Source: Bryum argenteum (taxonomy: Eukaryota; Streptophyta; Bryopsida; Bryales; Bryaceae). Taken from it: 64,000 bases of DNA. Numbering within the stretch: the first letter of the stretch is position 1; each line of letters begins with the position of its first letter. Below are positions 12,674 through 23,032 of this stretch, piece by piece. Below the pieces are notes generated by a model, which was not told where the DNA came from, made no database searches, and worked only from the letters and a program-made list of their open reading frames with translations. Location: NCBI GenBank assembly GCA_037043015.1, contig CM073329.1, forward strand, positions 11,858,648 to 11,922,647. Direction: 5' to 3'. A program made the position numbers and the translations under genes.

Positions 12674-13583
12674 AGCTAAAAACAGATCTCTCTCTATATG
12701 AGACTACGGTGGATATCAAGCCTTCTTACAATGTGCTAAGGAAAATGTTGTGAGTGCCAAGTGAAAGGCCCAAGGTAAATATATAGGTGGACACAATAGT
12801 CTCGGCGGCTTAGGCCGACCGCTTACCGAGACGATACAAAAACATGTCAACAAGTTCATAATCATATTTCAATTTGGTAAATTTTCATCTCAAATCCCGC
12901 CCACAAATATCAAGAAGCGACCATTCTACCCAACGAGTCTCATGTTTGTCACTTTGTTCATAAATCTTTCCGATATATCTTTTGCATCTTCATGTTATAT
13001 AGTTTGGATAAATAACATGCATGTAGTATTCATAAAATACTCAAAGCTACCGTTTATTTCAAATTTTAGTTTACTTGTGTGTTGTTGAATTCCCAAGTCA
13101 GTATGGCTCTTACTTACTCAAATTTGATAATTTTGACTTGAAATTTTTGGGAGCGCCGGTGGCACTATATTAATAGCCCCCTTGACCTTGCAATGGTGAA
13201 AAATGACCAAAGGGAAAATAGTCCAAAACTCGTCCTTTGCACTCAAAACCTACGCCTTATCTTCAACATATCTTTGATTTTGTCAAGTCTTCTAGCCATA
13301 AAACTAGTCTCCAATTGGAACTCATTACAAGAGATAAAGTCCAAAATCCAACGGTGGGTGAAGGAGATATAGCTCTTTAATCATCAATCATTTATTCATC
13401 TTTTTCATTGCAAAAACATCATTGCAAATCCAAATCCAAATTTATTTGGATCAAAAGTCTTCCAACTAGAAATGTTTTGGAATTCATCCTAAGATCCTCA
13501 TTGAAAGTTATTTTTCATAAAAACATCTATTTTCTTTCCCATAATTGCCCTATGATGGTAAAACATGTCCCATGTTTCAAACC

Positions 13584-14365
13584 TCAAAGAACTCCTCCCA
13601 CTATCAACTTCTTTGGCTCCTTAAGCTCCTTAGGCACCTTCGGCTCTTTTGGTTTCTTGGGGGCCTTAGGGACCCTAGGGACCTTGGGCGCCTTAGGTGC
13701 CTTCGGTGCCCTCGGTGCCCTCGGTGCCCTCGGTGCCCTCGGTGCCTTAGGCGCTTTAGACGCCTTTGGCACGGTGCATTCTTCTCCCTTGCTAGAAATG
13801 CTTGCTCCTAAGGACCGATTGTCCTCGTCTACTTCTTGAGATGGGTTGCATCCATCAAGGTTGATGGTTGCCTCATTCATAACTTTTATCTTCTTTGCTA
13901 CCTTAGATAATGCCTCCAACTTCCGCTTCGTGGGTTGCACAATTTCCATTGGAGACGGTGCTTCCACTTGCTCAAGTGGCCCTCTATTGATGAAAAATCC
14001 GAATGTTTGTTCTTTCTATCATCGACTCCAAAATACTCATCTAACCCCTCGTCATCAATGAATGAATCATCACTATCGTATTCATCTCCACCCGAGTGAC
14101 CCAACCTTCCATCTTCACCCTCGTCATCGCTATCATCGCTATCTACACCGCAGTACATACGTTCGATCCTTTCTAGAACCGAGCTAAATCGGTTGACCTT
14201 AACTTGTTTTGCGTCTTCTCTCTCTTGGTAGAGGCACAAGAATTTGTTCCATCGGTAGCGATACAATCCTTTTGCAATTTCATCATCACGCACCAACTTC
14301 TTCCACGACACAATCGTGGTCTCACCCTCCTTCAACTCCACATGGAAATATTGTCGTGAAGACAT
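13584..14365 (-). CDS. Ubinuclein-like HRD-domain protein, unit 9 (one net frameshift)
   Basis: The frame is open from ATG at 14363-14365 through the N-terminal HIRA-binding motif and the HRD core to KNKHSD. In the linker two opposite shifts (GGTAGCG, then CTTCTCTCTC) cancel, giving a different 10-residue stretch from units 1, 4 and 7. A single missing A in CCGAATG (versus CCAGAATG in units 3, 6, 10-13) at about 14000 breaks the end of the HRD. The remaining 127 codons are open to the normal stop. Restoring that base would give a 783-nt frame, the same as unit 7. Confidence 0.8.
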
Positions 14366-15275
14366 AGCTAAAAACAGATCTCTCTCTATATGAGACTACG
14401 GTGGATATCAAGCCTTCTTACAATGTGCTAAGGAAAATGTTGTGAGTGCCAAGTGAAAGGCCCAAGGTAAATATATAGGTGGACACAATAGTCTCGGCGG
14501 CTTAGGCCGACCGCTTACCGAGACGATACAAAAACATGTCAACAAGTTCATAATCATATTTCAATTTGGTAAATTTTCATCTCAAATCCCGCCCCACAAA
14601 TATCAAGAAGCGACCATTCTACCCAACGAGTCTCATGTTTGTCACTTTGTTCATAAATCTTTCCGATATATCTTTTGCATCTTCATGTTATATAGTTTGG
14701 ATAAATAACATGCATGTAGTATTCATAAAATACTCAAAGCTACCGTTTATTTCAAATTTTAGTTTACTTGTGTGTTGTTGAATTCCCAAGTCAGTATGGC
14801 TCTTACTTACTCAAATTTGATAATTTTGACTTGAAATTTTTGGGAGCGCCGGTGGCACTATATTAATAGCCCCTTGACCTTGCAATGGTGAAAAATGACC
14901 AAAGGGAAAATAGTCCAAAACTCGTCCTTTGCACTCAAAACCTACGCCTTATCTTCAACATATCTTTGATTTTGTCAAGTCTTCTAGCCATAAAACTAGT
15001 CTCCAATTGGAACTCATTACAAGAGATAAAGTCCAAAATCCAACGGTGGGTGAAGGAGATATAGCTCTTTAATCATCAATCATTTATTCATCTTTTTCAT
15101 TGCAAAAACATCATTGCAAATCCAAATCCAAATTTATTTGGATCAAAAGTCTTCCAACTAGAAATGTTTTGGAATTCATCCTAAGATCCTCATTGAAAGT
15201 TATTTTTCATAAAAACATCTATTTTCTTTCCCATAATTGCCCTATGATGGTAAAACATGTCCCATGTTTCAAACC

Positions 15276-16059
15276 TCAAAGAACTCCTCCCACTATCAAC
15301 TTCTTTGGCTCCTTAAGCTCCTTAGGCACCTTCGGCTCTTTTGGTTTCTTGGGGGCCTTAGGGACCCTAGGGACCTTGGGCGCCTTAGGTGCCTTAGGTG
15401 CCTTCGGTGCCCTCGGTGCCCTCGGTGCCCTCGGTGCCTTAGGCGCTTTAGACGCCTTTGGCACGGTGCATTCTTCTCCCTTGCTAGAAATGCTTGCTCC
15501 TAAGGACCGATTGTCCTCGTCTACTTCTTGAGATGGGTTGCATCCATCAAGGTTGATGGTTGCCTCATTCATAACTTTTATCTTCTTTGCTACCTTAGAT
15601 AATGCCTCCAACTTCCGCTTCGTGGTTGCACAATTTCCATTGGAGACGGTGCTTCCACTTGCTCAAGTGGCCCTCTATTGATGAAAAATCCAGAATGTTT
15701 GTTCTTTCTATCATCGACTCCAAAATACTCATCTAACCCCTCGTCATCAATGAATGAATCATCACTATCGTATTCATCTCCACCCGAGTGACCCAACCTT
15801 CCATCTTCACCCTCGTCATCGCTATCATCGCTATCTACACCGCAGTACATACGTTCGATCCTTTCTAGAACCGAGCTAAATCGGTTGACCTTAACTTGTT
15901 TTTGCGTCTTCCTCTCTCTTGGTAGAGGCACAAGAATTTGTTCCATCGGTAGCGATACAATCCTTTTGCAATTTCATCATCACGCACCAACTTCTTCCAC
16001 GACACAATCGTGGTCTCACCCTCCTTCAACTCCACATGGAAATATTGTCGTGAAGACAT
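15276..16059 (-). pseudogene. Ubinuclein-like HRD gene, unit 10
   Basis: The N-terminus is shifted at the GGTAGCG site (near 15950) and by an extra T in the TTTTTGCG run (near 15900). The HRD and KHSGFFINRGPLE are then open through PSPMEIVQ. A missing G in CGTGGTTGC (near 15623) breaks the frame. The last 111 codons, with the full basic tail and stop, are open. Confidence 0.75.
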
Positions 16060-16972
16060 AGCTAAAAAAAAGATCTCTCTCTATATGAGACTACGGTGGA
16101 TATCAAGCCTTCTTACAATGTGCTAAGGAAAATGTTGTGAGTGCCAAGTGAAAGGCCCAAGGTAAATATATAGGTGGACACAATAGTCTCGGCGGCTTAG
16201 GCCGACCGCTTACCGAGACGATACAAAAACATGTCAACAAGTTCATAATCATATTTCAATTTGGTAAATTTTCATCTCAAATCCCGCCCACAAATATCAA
16301 GAAGCGACCATTCTACCCAACGAGTCTCATGTTTGTCACTTTGTTCATAAATCTTTCCGATATATCTTTTGCATCTTCATGTTATATAGTTTGGATAAAT
16401 AACATGCATGTAGTATTCATAAAATACTCAAAGCTACCGTTTATTTCAAATTTTAGTTTACTTGTGTGTTGTTGAATTCCCAAGTCTGTATGGCTCTTAC
16501 TTACTCAAATTTGATAATTTTGACTTGAAATTTTTTGGGAGCGCCGGTGGCACTATATTAATAGCCCCCTTGACCTTGCAATGGTGAAAAATGACCAAAG
16601 GGAAAATAGTCCAAAACTCTGTCCTTTGCACTCAAAACCTACGCCTTATCTTCAACATATCTTTGATTTTGTCAAGTCTTCTAGCCATAAAACTAGTCTC
16701 CAATTGGAACTCATTACAAGAGATAAAGTCCAAAATCCAACGGTGGGTGAAGGAGATATAGCTCTTTAATCATCAATCATTTATTCATCTTTTTCATTGC
16801 AAAAACATCATTGCAAATCCAAATCCAAATTTATTTGGATCAAAAGTCTTCCAACTAGAAATGTTTTGGAATTCATCCTAAGATCCTCATTGAAAGTTAT
16901 TTTTCATAAAAACATCTATTTTCTTTCCCATAATTGCCCTATGATGGTAAAACATGTCCCATGTTTCAAACC

Positions 16973-17752
16973 TCAAAGAACTCCTCCCACTATCAACTTC
17001 TTTGGCTCCTTAAGCTCCTTAGGCACCTTCGGCTCTTTTGGTTTCTTGGGGGCCTTAGGGACCCTAGGGACCTTGGGCGCCTTAGGTGCCTTTCGGTGCC
17101 CTCGGTGCCCCTGCCCGGTGCCCTCGGTGCCTTAGGCGCTTTAGACGCCTTTGGCACGGTGCATTCTTCTCCCTTGCTAGAAATGCTTGCTCCTAAGGAC
17201 CGATTGTCCTCGTCTACTTCTTGAGATGGGTTGCATCCATCAAGGTTGATGGTTGCCTCATTCATAACTTTTATCTTCTTTGCTACCTTAGATAATGCCT
17301 CCAACTTCCGCTTCGTGGGTTGCACAATTTCCATTGAGACGGTGCTTCCACTTGCTCAAGTGGCCCTCTATTGATGAAAAATCCAGAATGTTTGTTCTTT
17401 CTATCACTGACTCCAAAATACTCATCTAACCCCTCGTCATCAATGAATGAATCATCACTATCGTATTCATCTCCACCCGAGTGACCCAACCTTCCATCTT
17501 CACCCTCGTCATCGCTATCATCGCTATCTACACCGCAAAGTACATACGTTCGATCCTTTCTAGAACCGAGCTAAATCGGTTGACCTTAACTTGTTTTGCG
17601 TCTTCCTCTCTACTGGTAGAGGCACAAGAATTTGTTCCATCAGCGCGATACAATCCTTTTGCAATTTCATCATCACGCACCAACTTCTTCCACGACACAA
17701 TCGTGGTCTCACCCTCCTTCAACTCCACATGGAAATATTGTCGTGAAGACAT
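16973..17752 (-). pseudogene. Ubinuclein-like HRD gene, unit 11
   Basis: The N-terminus (MSSRQ to ERMY) is open, including the in-frame ADGTNSCASTSREED version of the linker. Extra bases in CCGCAAAGTAC (near 17535) break the frame before the HRD. The HRD core with KHSGFFINRG is open. A missing G at CCATTGAGAC (near 17335) and a scrambled minisatellite (near 17090-17120) break the tail. Confidence 0.75.
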
Positions 17753-18662
17753 AGCTAAAAACAGATCTCTCTCTATATGAGACTACGGTGGATATCAAGC
17801 CTTCTTACAATGTGCTAAGGAAAATGTTGTGAGTGCCAAGTGAAAGGCCCAAGGTAAATATATAGGTGGACACAATAGTCTCGGCGGCTTAGGCCGACCG
17901 CTTACCGAGACGATACAAAAACATGTCAACAAGTTCATAATCATATTTCAATTTGGTAAATTTTCATCTCAAATCCCGCCCACAAATATCAAGAAGCGAC
18001 CATTCTACCCAACGAGTCTCATGTTTGTCACTTTGTTCATAAATCTTTCCGATATATCTTTTGCATCTTCATGTTATATAGTTTGGATAAATAACATGCA
18101 TGTAGTATTCATAAAATACTCAAAGCTACCGTTATTTCAAATTTTAGTTTACTTGTGTGTTGTTGAATTCCCAAGTCTGTATGGCTCTTACTTACTCAAA
18201 TTTGATAATTTTGACTTGAAATTTTTTGGGAGCGCCGGTGGCACTATATTAATAGCCCCCTTGACCTTGCAATGGTGAAAAATGACCAAAGGGAAAATAG
18301 TCCAAAACTCGTCCTTTGCACTCAAAACCTACGCCTTATCTTCAACATATCTTTGATTTTGTCAAGTCTTCTAGCCATAAAACTAGTCTCCAATTGGAAC
18401 TCATTACAAGAGATAAAGTCCAAAATCCAACGGTGGGTGAAGGAGATATAGCTCTTTAATCATCAATCATTTATTCATCTTTTTCATTGCAAAAACATCA
18501 TTGCAAATCCAAATCCAAATTTATTTGGATCAAAAGTCTTCCAACTAGAAATGTTTTGGAATTCATCCTAAGATCCTCATTGAAAGTTATTTTTCATAAA
18601 AACATCTATTTTCTTTCCCATAATTGCCCTATGATGGTAAAACATGTCCCATGTTTCAAACC

Positions 18663-19437
18663 TCAAAGAACTCCTCCCACTATCAACTTCTTTGGCTCCT
18701 TAAGCTCCTTAGGCACCTTCGGCTCTTTTGGTTTCTTGGGGCCTTAGGGACCCTAGGGACCTTGGGCGCCTTAGGTGCCTTCGGTGCCCTCGGTGCCCTC
18801 GGTGCCCTCGGTGCCTTAGGCGCTTTAGACGCCTTTGGCACGGTGCATTCTTCTCCCTTGCTAGAAATGCTTGCTCCTAAGGACCGATTGTCCTCGTCTA
18901 CTTCTTGAGATGGGTTGCATCCATCAAGGTTGATGGTTGCCTCATTCATAACTTTTATCTTCTTTGCTACCTTAGATAATGCCTCCAACTTCCGCTTCGT
19001 GGGTTGCACAATTTCCATTGGAGACGGTGCTTCCACTTGCTCAAGTGGCCCTCTATTGATGAAAAATCCAGAATGTTTGTTCTTTCTATCACTGACTCCA
19101 AAATACTCATCTAACCCCTCGTCATCAATGAATGAATCATCACTATCGTATTCATCTCCACCCGAGTGACCCAACCTTCCATCTTCACCCTCGTCATCGC
19201 TATCATCGCTATCTACACCGCAGCATACATACGTTCGATCCTTTCTAGAACCGAGCTAAATCGGTTGACCTTAACTTGTTTGCGTCTTCCTCTCTCTTGG
19301 TAGAGGCACAAGAATTTGTTCCATCGGTAGCGATACAATCCTTTTGCAATTTCATCATCACGCACCAACTTCTTCCACGACACAATCGTGGTCTCACCCT
19401 CCTTCAACTCCACATGGAAATATTGTCGTGAAGACAT
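18663..19437 (-). pseudogene. Ubinuclein-like HRD gene, unit 12
   Basis: The N-terminal part reads through RFSSVLERIERMY. The frame then breaks at an altered CCGCAGCATACATA site (near 19220) and is regained for a 163-codon stretch holding the HRD core and basic tail. A missing G in the TTGGGGCC run (near 18738) throws the last 30 or so codons out of frame. It has the FGVSD and KHSGFF variants, like units 6, 11 and 13. Confidence 0.75.
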
Positions 19438-20155
19438 AGCTAAAAAACAGATCTCTCTCTATATGAGACTACGGTGGATATCAAGCCTTCTTACAATGTG
19501 CTAAGGAAAATGTTGTGAGTGCCAAGTGAAAGGCCCAAGGTAAATATATAGGTGGACACAATAGTCTCGGCGGCTTAGGCCGACCGCTTTACGAGACGAT
19601 ACAAAAACATGTCAACAAGTTCATAATCATATTTCAATTTGGTAAATTTTCATCTCAAATCCCGCCCACAAATATCAAGAAGCGACCATTCTACCCAACG
19701 AGTCTCATGTTTGTCACTTTGTTCATAAATCTTTCCGATATATCTTTTGCATCTTCATGTTATATAGTTTGGATAAATAACATGCATGTAGTATTCATAA
19801 AATACTCAAAGCTACCGTTTATTTCAAATTTTAGTTTACTTGTGTGTTGTTGAATTCCCAAGTCTCGTATGGCTCTTACTTACTCAAATTTGATAATTTT
19901 GACTTGAAATTTTTGGGAGCGCCGGTGGCACTATATTAATAGCCCCTTGACCTTGCAATGGTGAAAAATGACCAAAGGGAAAATAGTCCAAAACTCGTCC
20001 TTTGCACTCAAAACCTACGCCTTATCTTCAACATATCTTTGATTTTGTCAAGTCTTCTAGCCATAAAACTAGTCTCCAATTGGAACTCATTACAAGAGAT
20101 AAAGTCCAAAATCCAACGGTGGGTGAAGGAGATATAGCTCTTTAATCATCAATCA

Positions 20156-20161
20156 TTTATT
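20156..20161 (-). terminator. Poly(A) signal AATAAA of unit 13 (repeated in each unit)
   Basis: AATAAA on the minus strand lies about 190 bases downstream of the TGA at 20349, in a conserved GATGAATAAATGA context found in every unit. Spacing fits a 3' UTR of about 200 bases. Confidence 0.45.
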
Positions 20162-20198
20162 CATCTTTTTCATTGCAAAAACATCATTGCAAATCCAA

Positions 20199-20216
20199 AT
20201 CCAAATTTATTTGGAT
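20199..20216. repeat. Perfect 8-bp-arm palindrome in the 3' flank of each unit
   Basis: ATCCAAAT and ATTTGGAT are separated by two bases. The element is present in every unit within the presumed 3' UTR, so the transcript could form a short hairpin here. Confidence 0.5.
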
Positions 20217-20348
20217 CAAAAGTCTTCCAACTAGAAATGTTTTGGAATTCATCCTAAGATCCTCATTGAAAGTTATTTTTCATAAAAACATCTATTTTCT
20301 TTCCCATAATTGCCCTATGATGGTAAAACATGTCCCATGTTTCAAACC

Positions 20349-21123
20349 TCAAAGAACTCCTCCCACTATCAACTTCTTTGGCTCCTTAAGCTCCTTAGGC
20401 ACCTTCGGCTCTTTTGGTTTCTTGGGGGCCTTAGGGACCCTAGGGACCTTGGGCGCCTTAGGTGCCTTCGGTGCCCTCGGTGCCCTCGGTGCCCTCGGTG
20501 CCTTAGGCGCTTTAGACGCCTTTGGCACGGTGCATTCTTCTCCCTTGCTAGAAATGCTTGCTCCTAAGGACCGATTGTCCTCGTCTACTTCTTGAGATGG
20601 GTTGCATCCATCAAGGTTGATGGTTGCCTCATTCATAACTTTTATCTTCTTTGCTACCTTAGATAATGCCTCCAACTTCCGCTTCGTGGGTTGCACAATT
20701 TCCATTGGAGACGGTGCTTCCACTTGCTCAAGTGGCCCTCTATTGATGAAAAATCCAGAATGTTTGTTCTTTCTATCACTGACTCCAAAATACTCATCTA
20801 ACCCCTCGTCATCAATGAATGAATCATCACTATCGTATTCATCTCCACCCGAGTGACCCAACCTTCCATCTTCACCCTCGTCATCGCTATCATCGCTATC
20901 TACACCGCAGTACATACGTTCGATCCTTTCTAGAACCGAGCTAAATCGGTTGACCTTAACTTGTTTTGCGTCTTTCTCTCTCTTGGTAGAGGCACAAGAA
21001 TTTGTTCCATCGGTAGCGATACAATCCTTTTGCAATTTCATCATCACGCACCAACTTCTTCCACGACACAATCGTGGTCTCACCCTCCTTCAACTCCACA
21101 TGGAAATATTGTCGTGAAGACAT
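20349..21123 (-). CDS. Ubinuclein-like HRD-domain protein, unit 13 (one net frameshift)
   Basis: This is one of the three least damaged copies. The start ATG (21121-21123) opens a plant ubinuclein-type N-terminus (RQYFHVELKEGETTIVSWKK), the region that in UBN1 contacts the WD40 domain of HIRA. One net +1 shift near 21010-21020 moves the frame, which then stays open for over 200 codons to the TGA at 20349-20351. It carries RFSSVLERIERMY, an acidic DSDDSDDE stretch, the HRD core (DSFIDDEGLDEYF, then KHSGFFINRGPLE), a basic KRK/KKIK stretch, and a tail of KAP/APR/PKV repeats. In ubinucleins the HRD binds histone H3.3-H4. Full plant ubinucleins are much longer, so the C-terminal middle domain is absent. 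The ancestral type is clear from the motifs. Function, and whether the frameshift is real, are open. Confidence 0.8.
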
Positions 21124-21637
21124 AGCTAAAAAAAAGAGATCTCTCTATATGAGACTACGGTGGATATCAAGCCTTCTTACAATGTGCTAAGGAAAATGTT
21201 GTGAGTGCCAAGTGAAAGGCCCAAGGTAAAAATATAGGTGGGACATAATAGTCGGCGGCTTAGGCCGACCGCTTACCGAGACGATACAAAAACATGTCAA
21301 CAAGTTCATAATCATATTTCAATTTGGTAAATTTTCATCTCAAATCCCGCCCACAAATATCAAGAAGCGACCATTCTACCCAACGAGTCTCATGTTTGTC
21401 ACTTTGTTCATAAATCTTTCCGATATATCTTTTGCATCTTCATGTTATATAGTTTGGATAAATAACATGCATGTAGTATTCATAAAATACTCAAAGCTAC
21501 CGTTTATTTCAAATTTTAGTTTACTTGTGTGTTGTTGAATTCCCAAGTCTGTATGGCTCTTACTTACTCAAATTTGATAATTTTGACTTGAAATTTTTTG
21601 GGAGCGCCGGTGGCACTATATTAATAGCCCCCTTGAC

Positions 21638-22654
21638 GATTTTCGGTTTTGTAGATATAATATAGAATTTTCATAATTATGACTTTTTATAGTAATTATA
21701 TGTCATGGTGACAATGTTATGTTATTATCTACTTTCATTTGTATTATCAATCCAAAATCCTTATTTTTTCATTACTAAAACTTGAGTATGAGATCTCATC
21801 TATCTTTTTGGAGATAGTTACTCAAGTTAAGGAATGTCTTAGGTCTTGATTTAGTAATTTCTTATGATAACAATTAAAGTTATTGTATTCATGAGAAACA
21901 TTGTTTATGACTTCAAATAGTTAAGATTGAAATCATTGTTAGAGCAAGTACCAAGATTCTGTTTCACTTGAAATTATTTTTTTAAAAATAACCTTACAAA
22001 TCCTACTCTTTTCTAGTAGTGTTGTGTATAAGTTTCCATACATGATTACAAGGTTTTAGGTACAAGGGGCATGCACATATCTTTATTCATAATAATTTAT
22101 TCTTAGAATCAAATATTTTGACGAACATGTAATTTTATCTCTTACCACATAATTATTTTTCCGTATGCGAGACGTATAGAGTGCATGTCATACACTATAA
22201 AATATTTATTAGTTAAGTATTCAAAGATTGTGGCATTTGTAACTCCCTATTTCAAGGATATTTGAAATTTATCTAGCTGCTTGTTGTAAAACATACCTTA
22301 CGTTTTAAGTCTCTCTCGATAGAGCTACCTTTATATTATGACATGCTATACATTCATGTAATCTTCTTTGACTTTGTAACTTGTAGCAAAAAACCTAGAC
22401 TTGATTTTGAGTCCAACCTAACTGAATCTATCAACATTGAATGCTATGATAAAGTCTCAGGTCTCTTCATGGATTTGAGCTTGTCATCCTGAGTGTCTAA
22501 CTTGGACAATAGGATCTCATAGGTATTACATCGATTTCTAGTTCAAAATCAAGTGAACTTGATGATTTGGTAGTAGAGTTTTAAAAATAATGCTTACCTT
22601 GAGATTTCTAAGCTTCACAATATGAATGACATAGTGTTCGTGGGTTTCTTGTAG
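21638..22654. other. AT-rich DNA, no gene seen
   Basis: This is unique sequence right of the array edge. Nothing on either strand resembles a coding exon beyond short frames. Confidence 0.6.
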
Positions 22655-23032
22655 GTTGATATAGATGGAGAATTTGGGTTTCGAAAGTACGGTTGTTGGG
22701 GATTAAAATGTAGGACCTCCGAGAGCAAGAACAAATACGAGGGCAGAAGACTTCTATTTATTCTTGTAACAACTTTTGACAGACAAACCTTTGAAGAGCA
22801 ACAAAACTTGAGTAGGCCCGATGGAGTTGTAGAGCTTCTTATAGAGGACAACGTATTGGTGGGGAAACACAACATGCAAAGAAGCAAAGAACCGCAACAA
22901 CTTTGTATTCCAATATATGGTGTTTCAATGGAGCGAAACATCAAAATACTAACTTTTGCAAATCCACACCTTTTAGCATACATTGCAATGGAGATTGAAT
23001 ACATAAATGACGAACGCCTTCAAATAATATAG
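22655..23032 (+). CDS. Possible terminal exon, unknown protein (125 codons)
   Basis: The frame begins directly after a good acceptor (TTTCTTGTAG at 22645-22654) and stays open for 125 codons to TAG. It has mixed charged and hydrophobic composition unlike the AT-rich noise around it (for example KYEGRRLLFILVTTFDRQTF and PDGVVELLIEDNVLVG). The codon before the exon is an in-frame stop, so the frame only makes sense as a spliced exon. I do not recognise the family, and no matching upstream exon was found between 21638 and 22640. It could be a gene remnant. Confidence 0.35.
   Translation, partial: VDIDGEFGFRKYGCWGLKCRTSESKNKYEGRRLLFILVTTFDRQTFEEQQNLSRPDGVVELLIEDNVLVGKHNMQRSKEPQQLCIPIYGVSMERNIKILTFANPHLLAYIAMEIEYINDERLQII

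Larger units (their letters stand above)
1..21637. repeat. Tandem array of ~1.69 kb gene-bearing units (12 full + 1 partial)
   Basis: The same landmark (CCATGTTTCAAACC) recurs at 1, 1692, 3401, 5095, 6797, 8502, 10193, 11888, 13570, 15262, 16959, 18649 and 20335, giving spacings of 1682 to 1709 bases. The units are nearly identical, and most differences are 1-2 base indels or changes in the number of 9-bp repeats. The array is cut by the left edge of the window and stops at 21637, where homology breaks inside the 13th unit about 385 bases before the unit would end. Each unit holds one minus-strand ubinuclein-like gene (about 780 bases) and about 900 bases of AT-rich spacer with its promoter and 3' flank. 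No other gene is supported in the spacers. Confidence 0.97.
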
